This document shows positions 1-8,690 of a DNA stretch of 23,057 nt, one piece after another. Position 1 is the first letter of the stretch. The number at the start of each line of letters is the position of its first letter. The notes under the pieces were generated by a model. It had not been told where the DNA came from and did not search any database. It worked only from the letters and a program-made list of their open reading frames with translations. Both the position numbers and the translations under genes were made by a program. The stretch is from a virus, in the IMG/VR virus record IMGVR_UViG_3300043313_000144, positions 1 to 23,057 of that record. One strand, written 5' to 3'.

Positions 1-1256
1 ATGGACGAAATAGCCAAGGTGCTGTTGAACCCGTTGAAGAGTATAATAAAATCGCTCACCGCCGAGACACTAATCGTCGGTGATGCGCGTTTTCGTACTT
101 TATACGGAAACAACAACAATCCCGTATTCGCTCCTGATGCGGTACCAAAGGCAGCAGTTGAATTTGCACCACCACCTTCATTTGACCAACTCTCGAAATA
201 CCTCTGACACGTCACCAACTCCTGATCGAACGGCCTCATGATCAGCGGCGAGCGTTCGGCGGATGGCGCTTCGATGCCGGGGAGAACGACGAGGCCGGCG
301 AGGTAGATGTAGCTGGTACTGGTCGCAAGAAGGTTGCTCTGCACAGACGACGCAAAGAAGTTACCGGCGGTCCAGACCCCGGCTGGTGTTTGCCGGGTCG
401 TCCCCCCGGCGAACGCAAACGACAGGTTGATGCCCGTCGTGTTGCCCTTCGCCCATGTGCCGGTGACGTCGCCGGGAATGGTGACCGTCTTGTACTCCCA
501 AGTGTTCGCCGCGTTGATGGTGAAGTCGGCCACATAGGTTCGATCATTGGCCGCGTTGCGCGCGGACAGTGAGCCGTGCCCGGCGTTGACGCCCGAGAAA
601 ATCCAGAACCCGACAGTCAGTGGTCTAGCGCCAGCGGTGCCCCACCCCAATCTGGCGACGCGGTAGCCCTCCATAAAATTAGATGCGACGGCAAAATCAC
701 TCGCCCCGCTGAAAACCGCGGTGGAGGCTGACACGGTCAAGACATTGTTGAAATACGGCCCCCCGCTACCCAGCGCCCCGCCGGGGACTTGTTGAGCGCC
801 TGCCGCGCCCGATGCTGCAGCAGCCGCAGCCGCCCAGCCATCGACAATATACCTGTAGGCACCACCACTGAGGGCAATCGCCGTACCGCCATTTTCCTGA
901 CTAACCTCGAACCCGCCATTGACCTGCATCCCGCTGTACGAAAGCGCATCGAACGGCGCGGCGTAGATGTTCTGTCGACCCTGCACCTTCTGCGCCTCGG
1001 TCAGCACTTGCGGGACGCTGTAGAGCACCGCCTCGGCGGCCGACACTGCCCCGATATTCTCCCTGCCCTGCGCCTTCTGCCCCTCGGTGAAGGTCTGGTC
1101 CTCGGCGACCGAGACGTCGGTGGCGTCCTCGGCAGCGTCCGACGCCAGCCACGCGGTGCCGTCCCAGCGATACTGCGGCTGGCCGGTAACTACCGGGTCG
1201 GGGTAGCGTTGATCCAGTACGGGCGAGGCCGGGAAATTCAGCACGGGAAGTGCCAT
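1..1256 (-). CDS. Tail fibre / receptor-binding protein, second paralogue (3' end beyond window)
   Basis: The frame is open from an ATG at 1256 to the left edge: 418 codons plus two bases, with no stop seen. The start is supported by GAGGAG six bases upstream. The first 40 residues are unlike the other fibre. Residues about 48-97 hold two stem modules of the form LTEaQKvQgRqNI, and residues 97-115 (IYAAPFDALSYSGMQVNG) are almost identical to fibre 1. From about 130 onward the C-terminal domain matches fibre 1 (GYRVARLGWG, WEYKTVTIPG, LPGIEAPSAERS, LIMRPFDQELVTC) and then diverges completely, as receptor-binding tips do. It lacks the N-terminal GGTGA-type region of fibre 1, so it probably attaches to the particle differently or through fibre 1. 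The fibre role is inferred from these features and from its place at the end of the tail module. Confidence 0.82.
   Translation of the reverse strand, partial: MALPVLNFPASPVLDQRYPDPVVTGQPQYRWDGTAWLASDAAEDATDVSVAEDQTFTEGQKAQGRENIGAVSAAEAVLYSVPQVLTEAQKVQGRQNIYAAPFDALSYSGMQVNGGFEVSQENGGTAIALSGGAYRYIVDGWAAAAAAASGAAGAQQVPGGALGSGGPYFNNVLTVSASTAVFSGASDFAVASNFMEGYRVARLGWGTAGARPLTVGFWIFSGVNAGHGSLSARNAANDRTYVADFTINAANTWEYKTVTIPGDVTGTWAKGNTTGINLSFAFAGGTTRQTPAGVWTAGNFFASSVQSNLLATSTSYIYLAGLVVLPGIEAPSAERSPLIMRPFDQELVTCQRYFESWSNEGGGANSTAAFGTASGANTGLLLFPYKVRKRASPTISVSAVSDFIILFNGFNSTLAISS
898..1028. repeat. Tail-fibre stem repeat, copy in fibre 2
   Basis: This segment aligns without gaps to 2196-2326 in fibre 1, about four bases in five identical by hand count. 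It includes a 23-base exact match (949-971 with 2247-2269) and a 17-base exact match (916-932 with 2214-2230). It encodes the end of the stem and the linker IYAAPFDALSYSGMQVNG. The two copies are direct repeats 1298 bp apart. Confidence 0.85.
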
Positions 1257-1322
1257 CTATGTCTCCTCGGTGCGAATGACGGCGCAGGGTTCTTCGGTTG
1301 CGGTGAGTTGATAGTCTGCCAT
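1257..1322 (-). CDS. 21-codon mini-ORF between the tail fibres, probable remnant or coupling peptide
   Basis: An ATG at 1322 overlaps the TAA of fibre 1 by one base (TAATG) and opens a 21-residue frame beginning MADYQLTATEEP. Its TAG stop directly abuts the ATG of fibre 2 (TAGATG). The beginning resembles, from memory, a family of short phage tail-module proteins that start M-x-YQLT and continue with R-T-x-DGA-x-IP; here the frame stops just after RTEET. The last codons contain the GAGGAG that serves as the ribosome-binding site of fibre 2. It may be a decayed gene kept as a translational bridge. Whether the peptide has any function of its own cannot be told. Confidence 0.5.
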   Translation of the reverse strand: MADYQLTATEEPCAVIRTEET

Positions 1323-3046
1323 TAGAGCCTCGCGTCCAGTTTAATGTTTTGGTACGCTTTGAACGTTTGATAACACGTCACGGTAGCGTTTGTGATAGCG
1401 CCAAGCCCGAACCCAACGCCGCCTCCCGTGACTGCCGGAGTGGCCCGCATTTCAACAGGAAAAATTGATGTGATAGCTGTTACGCTGTCGTAAACGAGCA
1501 GACTGGGTATTTGCTGCCAGTAACGCTTGCACGTCACCAGTTCCTGATCGTAAGGCCGCATGATCAGCGCGCTGCGTTCGGCGGATGGTGCTTCGACGCC
1601 GGGGAGGACGACGACGCCGGTGATGCGGAAAACGTCCGAAGTGGCGGCGACACCATTTACCTGTCCCGGTGCAGCAACATAGTGAGCGGCATGCCAGACA
1701 TTCGCAGACGGTGCGGTATAGGTTGTGCCGCATGCAATCGCAAAGCTAACCACCATTCCAGTTAAATTGGCGCCCTCCCAAACACCATCAGTGCAGCCGG
1801 GAATAGTAATGGTCTTGTATTCCAGAGTGTCTGCAACATTTTGCGTATAGGTCGCAACATAGCTGCGTGTTGCAGCCGTGTTTCGCACCATGAGACTGTA
1901 TGTCCCCGCCCTGTGGTGTGCTGAGTTGAATGCGATGGTGATGGGTTTGGCTGCGCCACTACCCCACGCCAAGCGCGCGATACGGTAGCCCTCAACATTT
2001 TGGTAGAACCGATACAGATCGCCAGCGCCCAACGTCGGTTGCGCGGTTGTGGTTAGGATTGCTATGATACTAGAAAATCCCGAAGCACCGCCGTAAACAT
2101 ACTGCGCTGAGTTTGTTACCGCCGTCCCGGCATATGCAAGCGCCCAACCATCAACAATATAGCCCGGCACCGTCGTCCCCACCGTGCCACGCTCTTGACT
2201 AACCTCTATCGACCCATTGACCTGCATCCCTGAATACGCCAGCGCGTCGAACGGCGCGGCGTAGATGTTGCTGCGGGCCTGAACCTTCTGGGCCTCGGCC
2301 AGCATTTGCGCGATGTCGTAGCGCACAGCCTTGCCGGCGACCGCAGCATCGACCGCGATGTTGGTGCGCGCCTGCAGCTGCTGCGGCTCCGTCAGTGCCT
2401 GCGCCACGTCGTAGCGCACGGCACTGGCCGACACCGCGTCGATGATCTCGTCGACATCGACCTCCGGCACCGCCACCGCCTCGACCCACTGCGAGCTGTC
2501 GGCGTCGGTGTAGCGCACGAACAGCTTGCCGCGCGCCGGATCCCACCACAGCGAGTTGTCGGACGCGGGAGAGGGCGGTGTCGTGCTGGAGGCCACGCCG
2601 GCCGATTTCAGCCAGCCTGACCACACGCCGGCCTTCTTCTGCCTCACATAGAGCGCGCCCGGCTGGGTGATCTCGTCGCGGTCGCGCACCTCGATAAACA
2701 TATCCGATGTCGCCACGCCGGATACCACCGCCGGGTAGCAGATGCCGGCGAAGGCGTGGCCCGGCACCGGCGGCGCGGTGGCGCTGGCGAGCGAGTAGAA
2801 CGAGCCTGCCGTAAAATTGTGGCTGTCGTAGTTGACGACCTGTATCTTGGACCCCTCGCCGCCGAGGTTGCTCATGGCGTCGGCGGCGTTGTTGGCGCCG
2901 GTGCCGCCGGCCACGATCGGGCGTGGCGTATTGAGGTCGATCGAGACGTCGGCGGTGTAGCCGTTGTAGACCGCGCTCTCGATCGTGGTGCCCTCGACCA
3001 CCGGCGGGAAGGGCTGGGTGTATTGTCCTGATCCGTCGCGCGGCAT
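1322..3046 (-). CDS. Tail fibre protein, first paralogue (574 aa)
   Basis: The ATG at 3046 follows AGGAG at good spacing and lies three bases after the preceding stop. Residues 41-62 (PRPIVAGGTGANNAADAMSN) carry the GGTGA-type motif seen at the N-terminal side of many phage tail fibres. Residues about 130-190 hold a tryptophan-rich part (GVWSGWLKSAG, SLWWDPARGKLFVRY). Residues 210-230 and 241-261 are two copies of a stem module, VRYDxAQxLxExQxxQARxNI. Residues 261-278 are the linker shared with fibre 2, and about 290-574 form a beta-rich C-terminal domain (YRIARLAWG, YKTITIPG, LPGVEAPSAERS). The terminal 75 residues differ from fibre 2. It probably binds the host surface. Base composition is lower in G+C downstream of the linker than in the stem, suggesting an exchanged tip. 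Confidence 0.85.
   Translation of the reverse strand: MPRDGSGQYTQPFPPVVEGTTIESAVYNGYTADVSIDLNTPRPIVAGGTGANNAADAMSNLGGEGSKIQVVNYDSHNFTAGSFYSLASATAPPVPGHAFAGICYPAVVSGVATSDMFIEVRDRDEITQPGALYVRQKKAGVWSGWLKSAGVASSTTPPSPASDNSLWWDPARGKLFVRYTDADSSQWVEAVAVPEVDVDEIIDAVSASAVRYDVAQALTEPQQLQARTNIAVDAAVAGKAVRYDIAQMLAEAQKVQARSNIYAAPFDALAYSGMQVNGSIEVSQERGTVGTTVPGYIVDGWALAYAGTAVTNSAQYVYGGASGFSSIIAILTTTAQPTLGAGDLYRFYQNVEGYRIARLAWGSGAAKPITIAFNSAHHRAGTYSLMVRNTAATRSYVATYTQNVADTLEYKTITIPGCTDGVWEGANLTGMVVSFAIACGTTYTAPSANVWHAAHYVAAPGQVNGVAATSDVFRITGVVVLPGVEAPSAERSALIMRPYDQELVTCKRYWQQIPSLLVYDSVTAITSIFPVEMRATPAVTGGGVGFGLGAITNATVTCYQTFKAYQNIKLDARL
2196..2326. repeat. Tail-fibre stem repeat, copy in fibre 1
   Basis: This is the partner of 898-1028, in the same orientation. 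Within fibre 1 it lies between the variable receptor tip (downstream on the minus strand) and the G+C-rich stem (upstream). Recombination between the copies would join the fibre 1 N-terminus to the fibre 2 tip. Confidence 0.85.
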
Positions 3047-3049
3047 TGC

Positions 3050-5020
3050 TTACTCTCCTGCCCGGTAGCGTGGCGGGCGATTGACGAAGGGATTGACGCC
3101 GCGGCGGCGCAGCTCGTAGTCGGCGACCCTAGCAGCCATTTCCTTGACCTTGTCGGGCCGGCTGTTCAGCAGGGCGCGGGCGATCGCGGCGCGCTGCGCC
3201 TCGCTCTCGCCCTGCGCCACCCGCTTGAGCATATCAGCACCGCCGCGCAGCGCGCCCATGAAATTGCCGCTCAGGGCCTGCCCCGCGATGCCGAGTGCCT
3301 CCGAGCCGCCGGGGGCGGCGTTGATGTCGGCCAGCCTGCCGGCGGTCTGCGAGCCGCCCATGACGCCGCGGCCCATACGCTGCATCTGCTCCTCGCGCGC
3401 CAGAAACTCGCGCAGCGTAGCCGGGCCGTAGGGCGACATCGCCTCCAGCTCGGCCTGCCCCTTGGGCGATTTGGCGCGCAGCATGGTCGGGAAGTTGCCG
3501 GTGCGCTCGAGCGGCTCCAGCACGCTGTCGGCCCAGCCGATGCGGACACCCTGCTGCTCCGGCGCGTTCAGGGCACGAAAGGCTGGCACGGTGTCGCGCG
3601 GGCTGCCGCGGCGCGCCATGTCCTTGCCGGTCTGCACCGCCTCGGTGATCCGCATCGGGTCGGAGAACAGCTTGTTGGCGGTGGCGTAGTCGGGGCGGAA
3701 GGCGGCGATCTGCTCGTTCAGCCGGTTCTTCAGGCCGACCAGCGCCGCGCCGTACTGCGTCATCTTGCCGGTGACGGCGTCGGTCTGGGCCTGGATCATG
3801 CTGTCGAGGCCGATCTTGGCAGTCTGCAGCGTCTTGAAATTCGGCACGCCCTTGATGATCGGGTCGCCGGCCTCGTTGAAGCCGGTGATGGCGGCGTCGG
3901 TCGGGTTGAACGGCTCGCCGCCCATCGCGCTGCGGGTGCGCTGGATCTTGACGCCCTGCGCGATGCCCTTCAGCACGTCGGGGTGCTGCAGCCCCTCGGC
4001 GATCGTGTCGTTCCAGATCGCGCCGGGCTGCGCCTCGGCGGCCTTGTAGAACGGCCGGGCGTCGTCGCCGGCCTTCTTGATCAGGCGCTGGGTTTCCTGC
4101 TGCGCGGTGCCCGGCGCATTGAACTTGGTCAGCACACCCTCGACCACGCGCTCCGGCATGTTGGCGTCGCGGGTGGTCAGGAACTCGGCGATGCGCTCGC
4201 GCGGCCCGCCGGGCACCTTGTGGATGGCGTCGAGCTTGCGCTCGGCGGCGTGGCCGATCGCGTCGGCCACTGTGTAGTCGGTCTGGCCGGCGGCGCGCGC
4301 CGCCGCCATCCGGTTACCCAGCTCCTCCATCGAGACGCCGGCCTCGCGCGCCAGCCGGGCGGTTTGTTCGGTGGCGATCTTCTCAGGGTCGCGCAGCCGC
4401 GGCATCTGGGCCGCTCTGGCGACGTACTGCGCGCCGCCGAGCAGTGGCGGTATAGCGGCTCCCAGCGCGCCGCCGAGGGCGCCGCCGACGATCGCGCCCC
4501 TGCCGCGCTCCTCGAGGCTGTCACCCTCGCCGGCGCCGGTCAGGGCACCCAGCCCGGTCGCCTTGGCGACGTTGGTGCCGTAGTTGACCACGTTGGCCGG
4601 GATGGTCTTGCCGCCGATCGTCACCGCCGCGGCGCGGGTGCCGGAGCCGAGCACGCCGGCGCCGGTGGCCAGCCCGCCGCCGATCTCGGCCAGCGTGCCG
4701 CCGACGCCCTTCGTGTTCTCGCGGGTCTGTTCGTTGGAGAGGTTCTCTCTGGCCTTGGCGTAGCGGTAGCCCTCGACCGGATTGACGCCGCGCCGGATCG
4801 CCTCGATCGGCGCCAGGCCCGCCGCCATGATCTCGTCCGACCACGGGATGCCCATGCCGGCGCGCTGCGTGTAGCCGCGCGTGCCGTAGGGCTGCGGCCG
4901 CGCCAGATCCGCCTCGGCGGCGGCGCGGTACTTGTCGACCGTGGCCGGCGGGTCGGCCCAGCCGGGGTCGGTCGTCTGCGCGATGACGGGAGCGTCAGCC
5001 CATGAGGGTGCGTCAGTCAT
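3050..5020 (-). CDS. Internal virion / DNA-ejection protein (656 aa)
   Basis: The ATG at 5020 overlaps the end of the transglycosylase gene by eight bases. The ribosome-binding site is weak, so translation is probably coupled. Residues 1-100 are polar. Gly/Ala-rich hydrophobic segments follow at about 105-133 and 174-198 (GRGAIVGGALGGALGAAIPP), preceded by GEGDSLEERGR, a pattern I know from large internal proteins of podoviruses. The rest, about 210-640, is a long charged, mostly helical region. Such proteins are packed in the capsid and leave with the DNA to build a channel across the cell envelope. The role is inferred from composition and from its place between the transglycosylase and the fibres. 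No enzymatic motif was seen. Confidence 0.72.
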   Translation of the reverse strand: MTDAPSWADAPVIAQTTDPGWADPPATVDKYRAAAEADLARPQPYGTRGYTQRAGMGIPWSDEIMAAGLAPIEAIRRGVNPVEGYRYAKARENLSNEQTRENTKGVGGTLAEIGGGLATGAGVLGSGTRAAAVTIGGKTIPANVVNYGTNVAKATGLGALTGAGEGDSLEERGRGAIVGGALGGALGAAIPPLLGGAQYVARAAQMPRLRDPEKIATEQTARLAREAGVSMEELGNRMAAARAAGQTDYTVADAIGHAAERKLDAIHKVPGGPRERIAEFLTTRDANMPERVVEGVLTKFNAPGTAQQETQRLIKKAGDDARPFYKAAEAQPGAIWNDTIAEGLQHPDVLKGIAQGVKIQRTRSAMGGEPFNPTDAAITGFNEAGDPIIKGVPNFKTLQTAKIGLDSMIQAQTDAVTGKMTQYGAALVGLKNRLNEQIAAFRPDYATANKLFSDPMRITEAVQTGKDMARRGSPRDTVPAFRALNAPEQQGVRIGWADSVLEPLERTGNFPTMLRAKSPKGQAELEAMSPYGPATLREFLAREEQMQRMGRGVMGGSQTAGRLADINAAPGGSEALGIAGQALSGNFMGALRGGADMLKRVAQGESEAQRAAIARALLNSRPDKVKEMAARVADYELRRRGVNPFVNRPPRYRAGE

Positions 5021-7292
5021 GTTCTTTTTTCACCCTGACAACGTCCGGTCCGTCACCCGGCAGGCGATACTTGCGGCCGCGCGGCAGGGCGTCCTTTTCC
5101 GCTTTCGAGCTGATGACGACAGGCGGCAGCGTCGATGCTACTTCCTTCTCCTTGACCACCTTGCCGTCCTTGAGCGCCTCCGCCTTGGCGGCGGTGACCT
5201 TGTTGACCTCGTCGGCGAACCGGGCGTCGAACGGGTCCAGCACACGCTTCTTGTTGCCGAGGCTGTCTCTGATCCCCTCCAGGATGGCCTCGCGCTCCTT
5301 CCGCATCTGCTCGATCAGCTCGGGCGACGAGCCGGGCTTGGGAATAAAGCGCCGGATGGTCGAGGCGATTTCACTCGGCAGCGCGCCGGCGCCGGTTTCG
5401 CCGCGCAACACCAGGTTGGTGAACACGTCCGCGGCCTGGTATTGCGTCTGAAATTCCGGGCTCGACAACAGATTGCCGACGACGGGGATGCCGCTGCCGT
5501 ACCAGTCGGTCCAGCTGTGCAGGGCCTCGCCGGCGCCCATATTGTAGAGCGCGCGCTTGCCCTTCTGGTAGCTCTGCACCAGCTTGGACTGCGCGTCGTT
5601 CAGGTCGGGGGCGGAGCTGGTCTGCACGCCCGGCGCGGTCGGCGGCATGATCCAGTTGCCGGTCTTGGGATCGTACTGCAGGTCGGTGTCGTTGAGCTTG
5701 CGGGTGGTCGGGATCCGACCGGCCTCCGCCTTGGCCTCGAGATCCTTTGCCTCGGCCTCCAGCTTGCGGATCTCGCTCGGGGCCTTCCGCAGCTTGATGT
5801 CGGTCTCGGGGGCCTTCTCGAGCTGCTCCTGCCGCTTCAGCTCGAGCGCGGCGCGCTGGGTTTCCTTGGTCTTGTACTCCTCATTGATCTGGGCCTGCAG
5901 GAACGCGCGCTGCTCCTGCGCCTGCTGCAGGTAGGGCGCCAGTCCTTGGGCGACGGCCTCGCGGTCGGCCGGCGGAGTGCTTTCGATCTTCTGCCGGATC
6001 CGCCGCTCCAGCTCCAGCATCGGCACCTGCACCGGGCGCGGGGTCGGTGGCAACTCCGGCATGACATAGGGCGCGTCAGTGCGCGGCGGTGCTGCCGTAA
6101 TTGGCCTTGCCGGCGGCGCTGATCTAACGGGGAAACCAGTCGCCGAAGGCGACGGGGAGCCGTCGAACGCCATTATCGGGGCGTCGACGGGCGGCGTAGG
6201 GTTTGCTTGCGGACCTCCGGCCGTGGCCTGCTGCTGCATTACGGTGGCCGCCAGCGCGTCGCGCGGGTTCACCGGCCGCTCCGGCATGCCGTAGTAGCCC
6301 TTCACCGCCGCGGTGGCGGCATCAGGTCCGGCGCCAGCCGGCACGTTATTGAGCGCCAGATTGCGTGGGCTGGCATTGCCGGTGCCGGACAGCATGTTTG
6401 CTGCCGTTCCGGCACCCTGCTGGTGCGCCAGCGCCAGATCCGCCATGGTCGGCGGTCGCTGCAGCCGGCGCTCCAAGGTCGCCGCGTTGTCACCTGTCAG
6501 TGCCCTCAAGGCGTCGGCCGAGGCCATGTCATCGTCTGGGTTGGCGAGGCCATACTGCCGGGCAGTGCCGGGCACGAACTGGTAGAGGCCGCGGGCGCCT
6601 GTCGGCGAGGTGTCGCCGGGCCGGGTCTGCTCGCCGGCCGCCAGCTGCGAGGCGTAGGCCTGCATGTCAGGATTGCCGGGAAAGGCGCGCTCGGCGCCGG
6701 CCTGGCCGCGGGCGGTGCCCATGCGCTTCATGCCGGCCTGCGCGTCGAGGATGTTGTAGCCGCCGTCCATGACACCAGCCTGCTGCCGAGGTGCAACGGC
6801 CGGCGGCCGTGCCATCGCGCGCGGGTCCAGCATCGAGGCCGGCTGGTCAGGCGTGTTCAGGCCCGGCGCGCGGGCGTCAGGCTGGAACATGCTCGGTGCC
6901 ATCGCGTCGGGCGGCGTGGTGACCAGCGGAGGCGGTGGCTGCACGTCGACCGGCGCCGGCGCCGGCACGATCGCGCGGTCGATGGCGGCGACCGCGGGCG
7001 GCACGTCCGAGGGCGGGGCGTAGGGCGTCGCGGTCGCAGCGCCGCCACCGACGACGTCGGCGATCGCGGCCTTGCGGGCGGCCTCGCTGGCGCCCTCCTG
7101 ATCGCCGAGCCGCTTCATCCTGAACCGCTCGCCCAGCGCCTCGCCGATCGCGTTGATGCCCTCGCCGAGGTTCTTCGGCGCGCCGCGCTTGTTCGCCAGC
7201 ATCTGCAGGGCGATGCGCTGCCGCAGCTGCTGATTGATGTTGGGGTCGTTCTGATTGTAGATGAACGACATCAGATCGTCTTGCCCTGCCAT
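5013..7292 (-). CDS. Virion-associated lytic transglycosylase, ejection protein (759 aa)
   Basis: The ATG at 7292 directly follows the stop of the upstream gene (TAGATG), with GAGGG about nine bases before it. An SLT-type domain spans about residues 205-330. TSPTGARGLYQFVPGTARQYG at 228-248 is the family's signature after the catalytic glutamate, and ADLALAHQQGAGTAANML at about 284-301 is the second signature. Glu221 in AAGEQTRPGD is the likely catalytic acid, though the usual E-S/A-G context is altered. Residues 85-175 and 355-420 are Pro/Ala-rich linkers. About 420-560 is charged and coiled-coil-like, and the tail is basic. It probably cuts peptidoglycan locally during DNA entry. Its neighbours fit an ejection-protein cassette. 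Confidence 0.85.
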   Translation of the reverse strand: MAGQDDLMSFIYNQNDPNINQQLRQRIALQMLANKRGAPKNLGEGINAIGEALGERFRMKRLGDQEGASEAARKAAIADVVGGGAATATPYAPPSDVPPAVAAIDRAIVPAPAPVDVQPPPPLVTTPPDAMAPSMFQPDARAPGLNTPDQPASMLDPRAMARPPAVAPRQQAGVMDGGYNILDAQAGMKRMGTARGQAGAERAFPGNPDMQAYASQLAAGEQTRPGDTSPTGARGLYQFVPGTARQYGLANPDDDMASADALRALTGDNAATLERRLQRPPTMADLALAHQQGAGTAANMLSGTGNASPRNLALNNVPAGAGPDAATAAVKGYYGMPERPVNPRDALAATVMQQQATAGGPQANPTPPVDAPIMAFDGSPSPSATGFPVRSAPPARPITAAPPRTDAPYVMPELPPTPRPVQVPMLELERRIRQKIESTPPADREAVAQGLAPYLQQAQEQRAFLQAQINEEYKTKETQRAALELKRQEQLEKAPETDIKLRKAPSEIRKLEAEAKDLEAKAEAGRIPTTRKLNDTDLQYDPKTGNWIMPPTAPGVQTSSAPDLNDAQSKLVQSYQKGKRALYNMGAGEALHSWTDWYGSGIPVVGNLLSSPEFQTQYQAADVFTNLVLRGETGAGALPSEIASTIRRFIPKPGSSPELIEQMRKEREAILEGIRDSLGNKKRVLDPFDARFADEVNKVTAAKAEALKDGKVVKEKEVASTLPPVVISSKAEKDALPRGRKYRLPGDGPDVVRVKKEHD

Positions 7293-8690
7293 CTACGCGG
7301 CCCTCAGTATGCTGCCCATCACCCGTTCGGGGTAGATCCGCTTGGCGCCGTCCGCGCCGGTAGTGACCGCGCGGCGATCGATCCTCTCGACGTCCTGCGC
7401 CATCGGGCCGACGTGCCGGGCGGGGTCGCCCTTGTAGGACCACTCCGAGATCGGCAGCTGCTTGCGCTTGCCATCCTCGCCGGCGGCGAACACCGTGCCC
7501 ATCGGCACCACATTCTCCTTGGCGCGCTCGTCCGACAGGATGCTGGCACCGGCGCCGAGAATGCCGCCCATGGTCTGCTGCCAGTTCTGGTTCTGGGCCT
7601 GATAGTTGCCCATCTGCTGGTTGAAATTCTGATTGATCAATCCCCCAATATCGGTGGTGGCGATCTGGCTGCCCGGCGTGTTGATCCAGTTAGGCTGCGA
7701 CACCTGCGAGCCGGACATCAGCGCCGAGATCTCGTTGAGCGGCTGGTTGCGGCCGGCGTACTGCTCCTGCAAATAGGCGTTGCGGGCGGCGTTGGAGGCG
7801 TTGAAGCCCGACTGCGCCTGCGCCAGCTGCTGGGCGAGGCCGGCATTGTTGAAGCCGGCCTGCGCCGCGTTCTGGGTGAACTGCTGGCCCTGCCCGGCAT
7901 TGGCGAAGGTGCCGCGGCCGAGCTGCTGCTGATACTCCTGCCCCTGGGCGGCGTTCTGGAAGGCGGCGAGGCTGCCCGCCATCTGGTTCATGCGCTGCTG
8001 CTCGGCGCCGGCCTGCCCGACCGCGGCGAAGCGGGCGTCGGTAGCCTGCCGGTTATAGTCGTCCATTGCCGAAGTGTAGGCCTGCGACCCGTACCTGATG
8101 CCCTGATCTGCCAGCCGCTGCTCGATGTTGCTGCGCTCGCGCTCCAGCTGCGGGTTCATCCGCGCCATCAGGCTTTCCTCGACCCGCTGCCGGTCGGCCG
8201 AGAAATTATCCTCCGGGCCGTAGGTACGGGTGATAGGACCAGCGTCGCCGAACTGGGTCTGGATCTGGCCGCCCGGATCGAACGAGGTCTTGGCCCGTTG
8301 CGCGTTCAGGATGGTGTTGGGATCGCCGCGGGCGGGGCCGCCGGCGTTCGGGTCGAACGGCGTCGACAATATGTTGGAGACGCGCCCCGACTGCGCGTTC
8401 GCCATGCCGGCCAGATTGTAGGCCGCAGCCTCCTGCTGGCCCTGGATCGCCTGCTGCTGCGCCGACGGCGTCTGCGTCGCAGTAAACGACGGGATGTTGT
8501 AGACCTGCCCCGAGGTCGGGTCGGTCCACGCATAGTTGCCGGTCTGGTTGTAGGTCAGGCTACCTTGCGGCGTCACCTGATTGACCTGGTTCAGGTACTT
8601 GTTGGCGATCGCGGTGCCGACATTGGTGCCGGTCGCGGCGGCAGCTGTCGCGTATGGATTGGGCGGCTGCGGGGGATCTGGTTTTGACAC
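7293..8690 (-). CDS. Tail/ejection-module protein with C-terminal S74 chaperone domain (465 aa)
   Basis: The start is a GTG at 8690 with GGAG six bases upstream, just after the stop of the Pro-rich gene. Residues 1-110 match a widespread phage family (NPYATAAAATGTN, NQVTPQGSLTYNQTG, PSAQQQAIQGQQ). Residues 180-370 are Gln/Ala/Asn-rich and helical, with repeats such as AGQGQQFTQNAAQAGF. Residues 386-465 form an intramolecular chaperone/peptidase S74 domain. Ser386 and Lys391 in LSDERAKEN match the Ser-Lys dyad that cuts just before the Ser in phage spike chaperones, and HVGPMAQDVE is the second signature. The protein probably trimerises and releases the last 80 residues, leaving a 385-residue product. 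Its exact place in the tail is unknown. Confidence 0.82.
   Translation of the reverse strand: MSKPDPPQPPNPYATAAAATGTNVGTAIANKYLNQVNQVTPQGSLTYNQTGNYAWTDPTSGQVYNIPSFTATQTPSAQQQAIQGQQEAAAYNLAGMANAQSGRVSNILSTPFDPNAGGPARGDPNTILNAQRAKTSFDPGGQIQTQFGDAGPITRTYGPEDNFSADRQRVEESLMARMNPQLERERSNIEQRLADQGIRYGSQAYTSAMDDYNRQATDARFAAVGQAGAEQQRMNQMAGSLAAFQNAAQGQEYQQQLGRGTFANAGQGQQFTQNAAQAGFNNAGLAQQLAQAQSGFNASNAARNAYLQEQYAGRNQPLNEISALMSGSQVSQPNWINTPGSQIATTDIGGLINQNFNQQMGNYQAQNQNWQQTMGGILGAGASILSDERAKENVVPMGTVFAAGEDGKRKQLPISEWSYKGDPARHVGPMAQDVERIDRRAVTTGADGAKRIYPERVMGSILRAA

Noticed and set aside
1-207. Short plus-strand frame at the left edge
   Set aside because: The minus-strand tail fibre 2 frame is open through the same bases and continues the homology with fibre 1 to about base 190; the plus frame has no recognisable motif.
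242-547. Arg/Ser-rich minus-strand frame inside fibre 2, and a suspected frameshift at the C6 run 402-407
   Set aside because: On rereading the six-base run the fibre frame continues without a shift (FAFAGGTTRQTPAGVW) to the window edge, so there is no frameshift; the other frame is a shadow.
3983-6122. Long plus-strand frames opposite the ejection-protein and transglycosylase genes
   Set aside because: Antisense frames with biased Arg/Gly/Leu content; both minus-strand genes have domains, ribosome-binding sites and operon spacing.
6207-8687. Very long open frame on the plus strand opposite the transglycosylase and S74 genes
   Set aside because: It is antisense to two well-supported proteins and has Arg/Gly/Leu-rich low-complexity translation typical of the complement of high-G+C genes. 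No ribosome-binding site or known motif.
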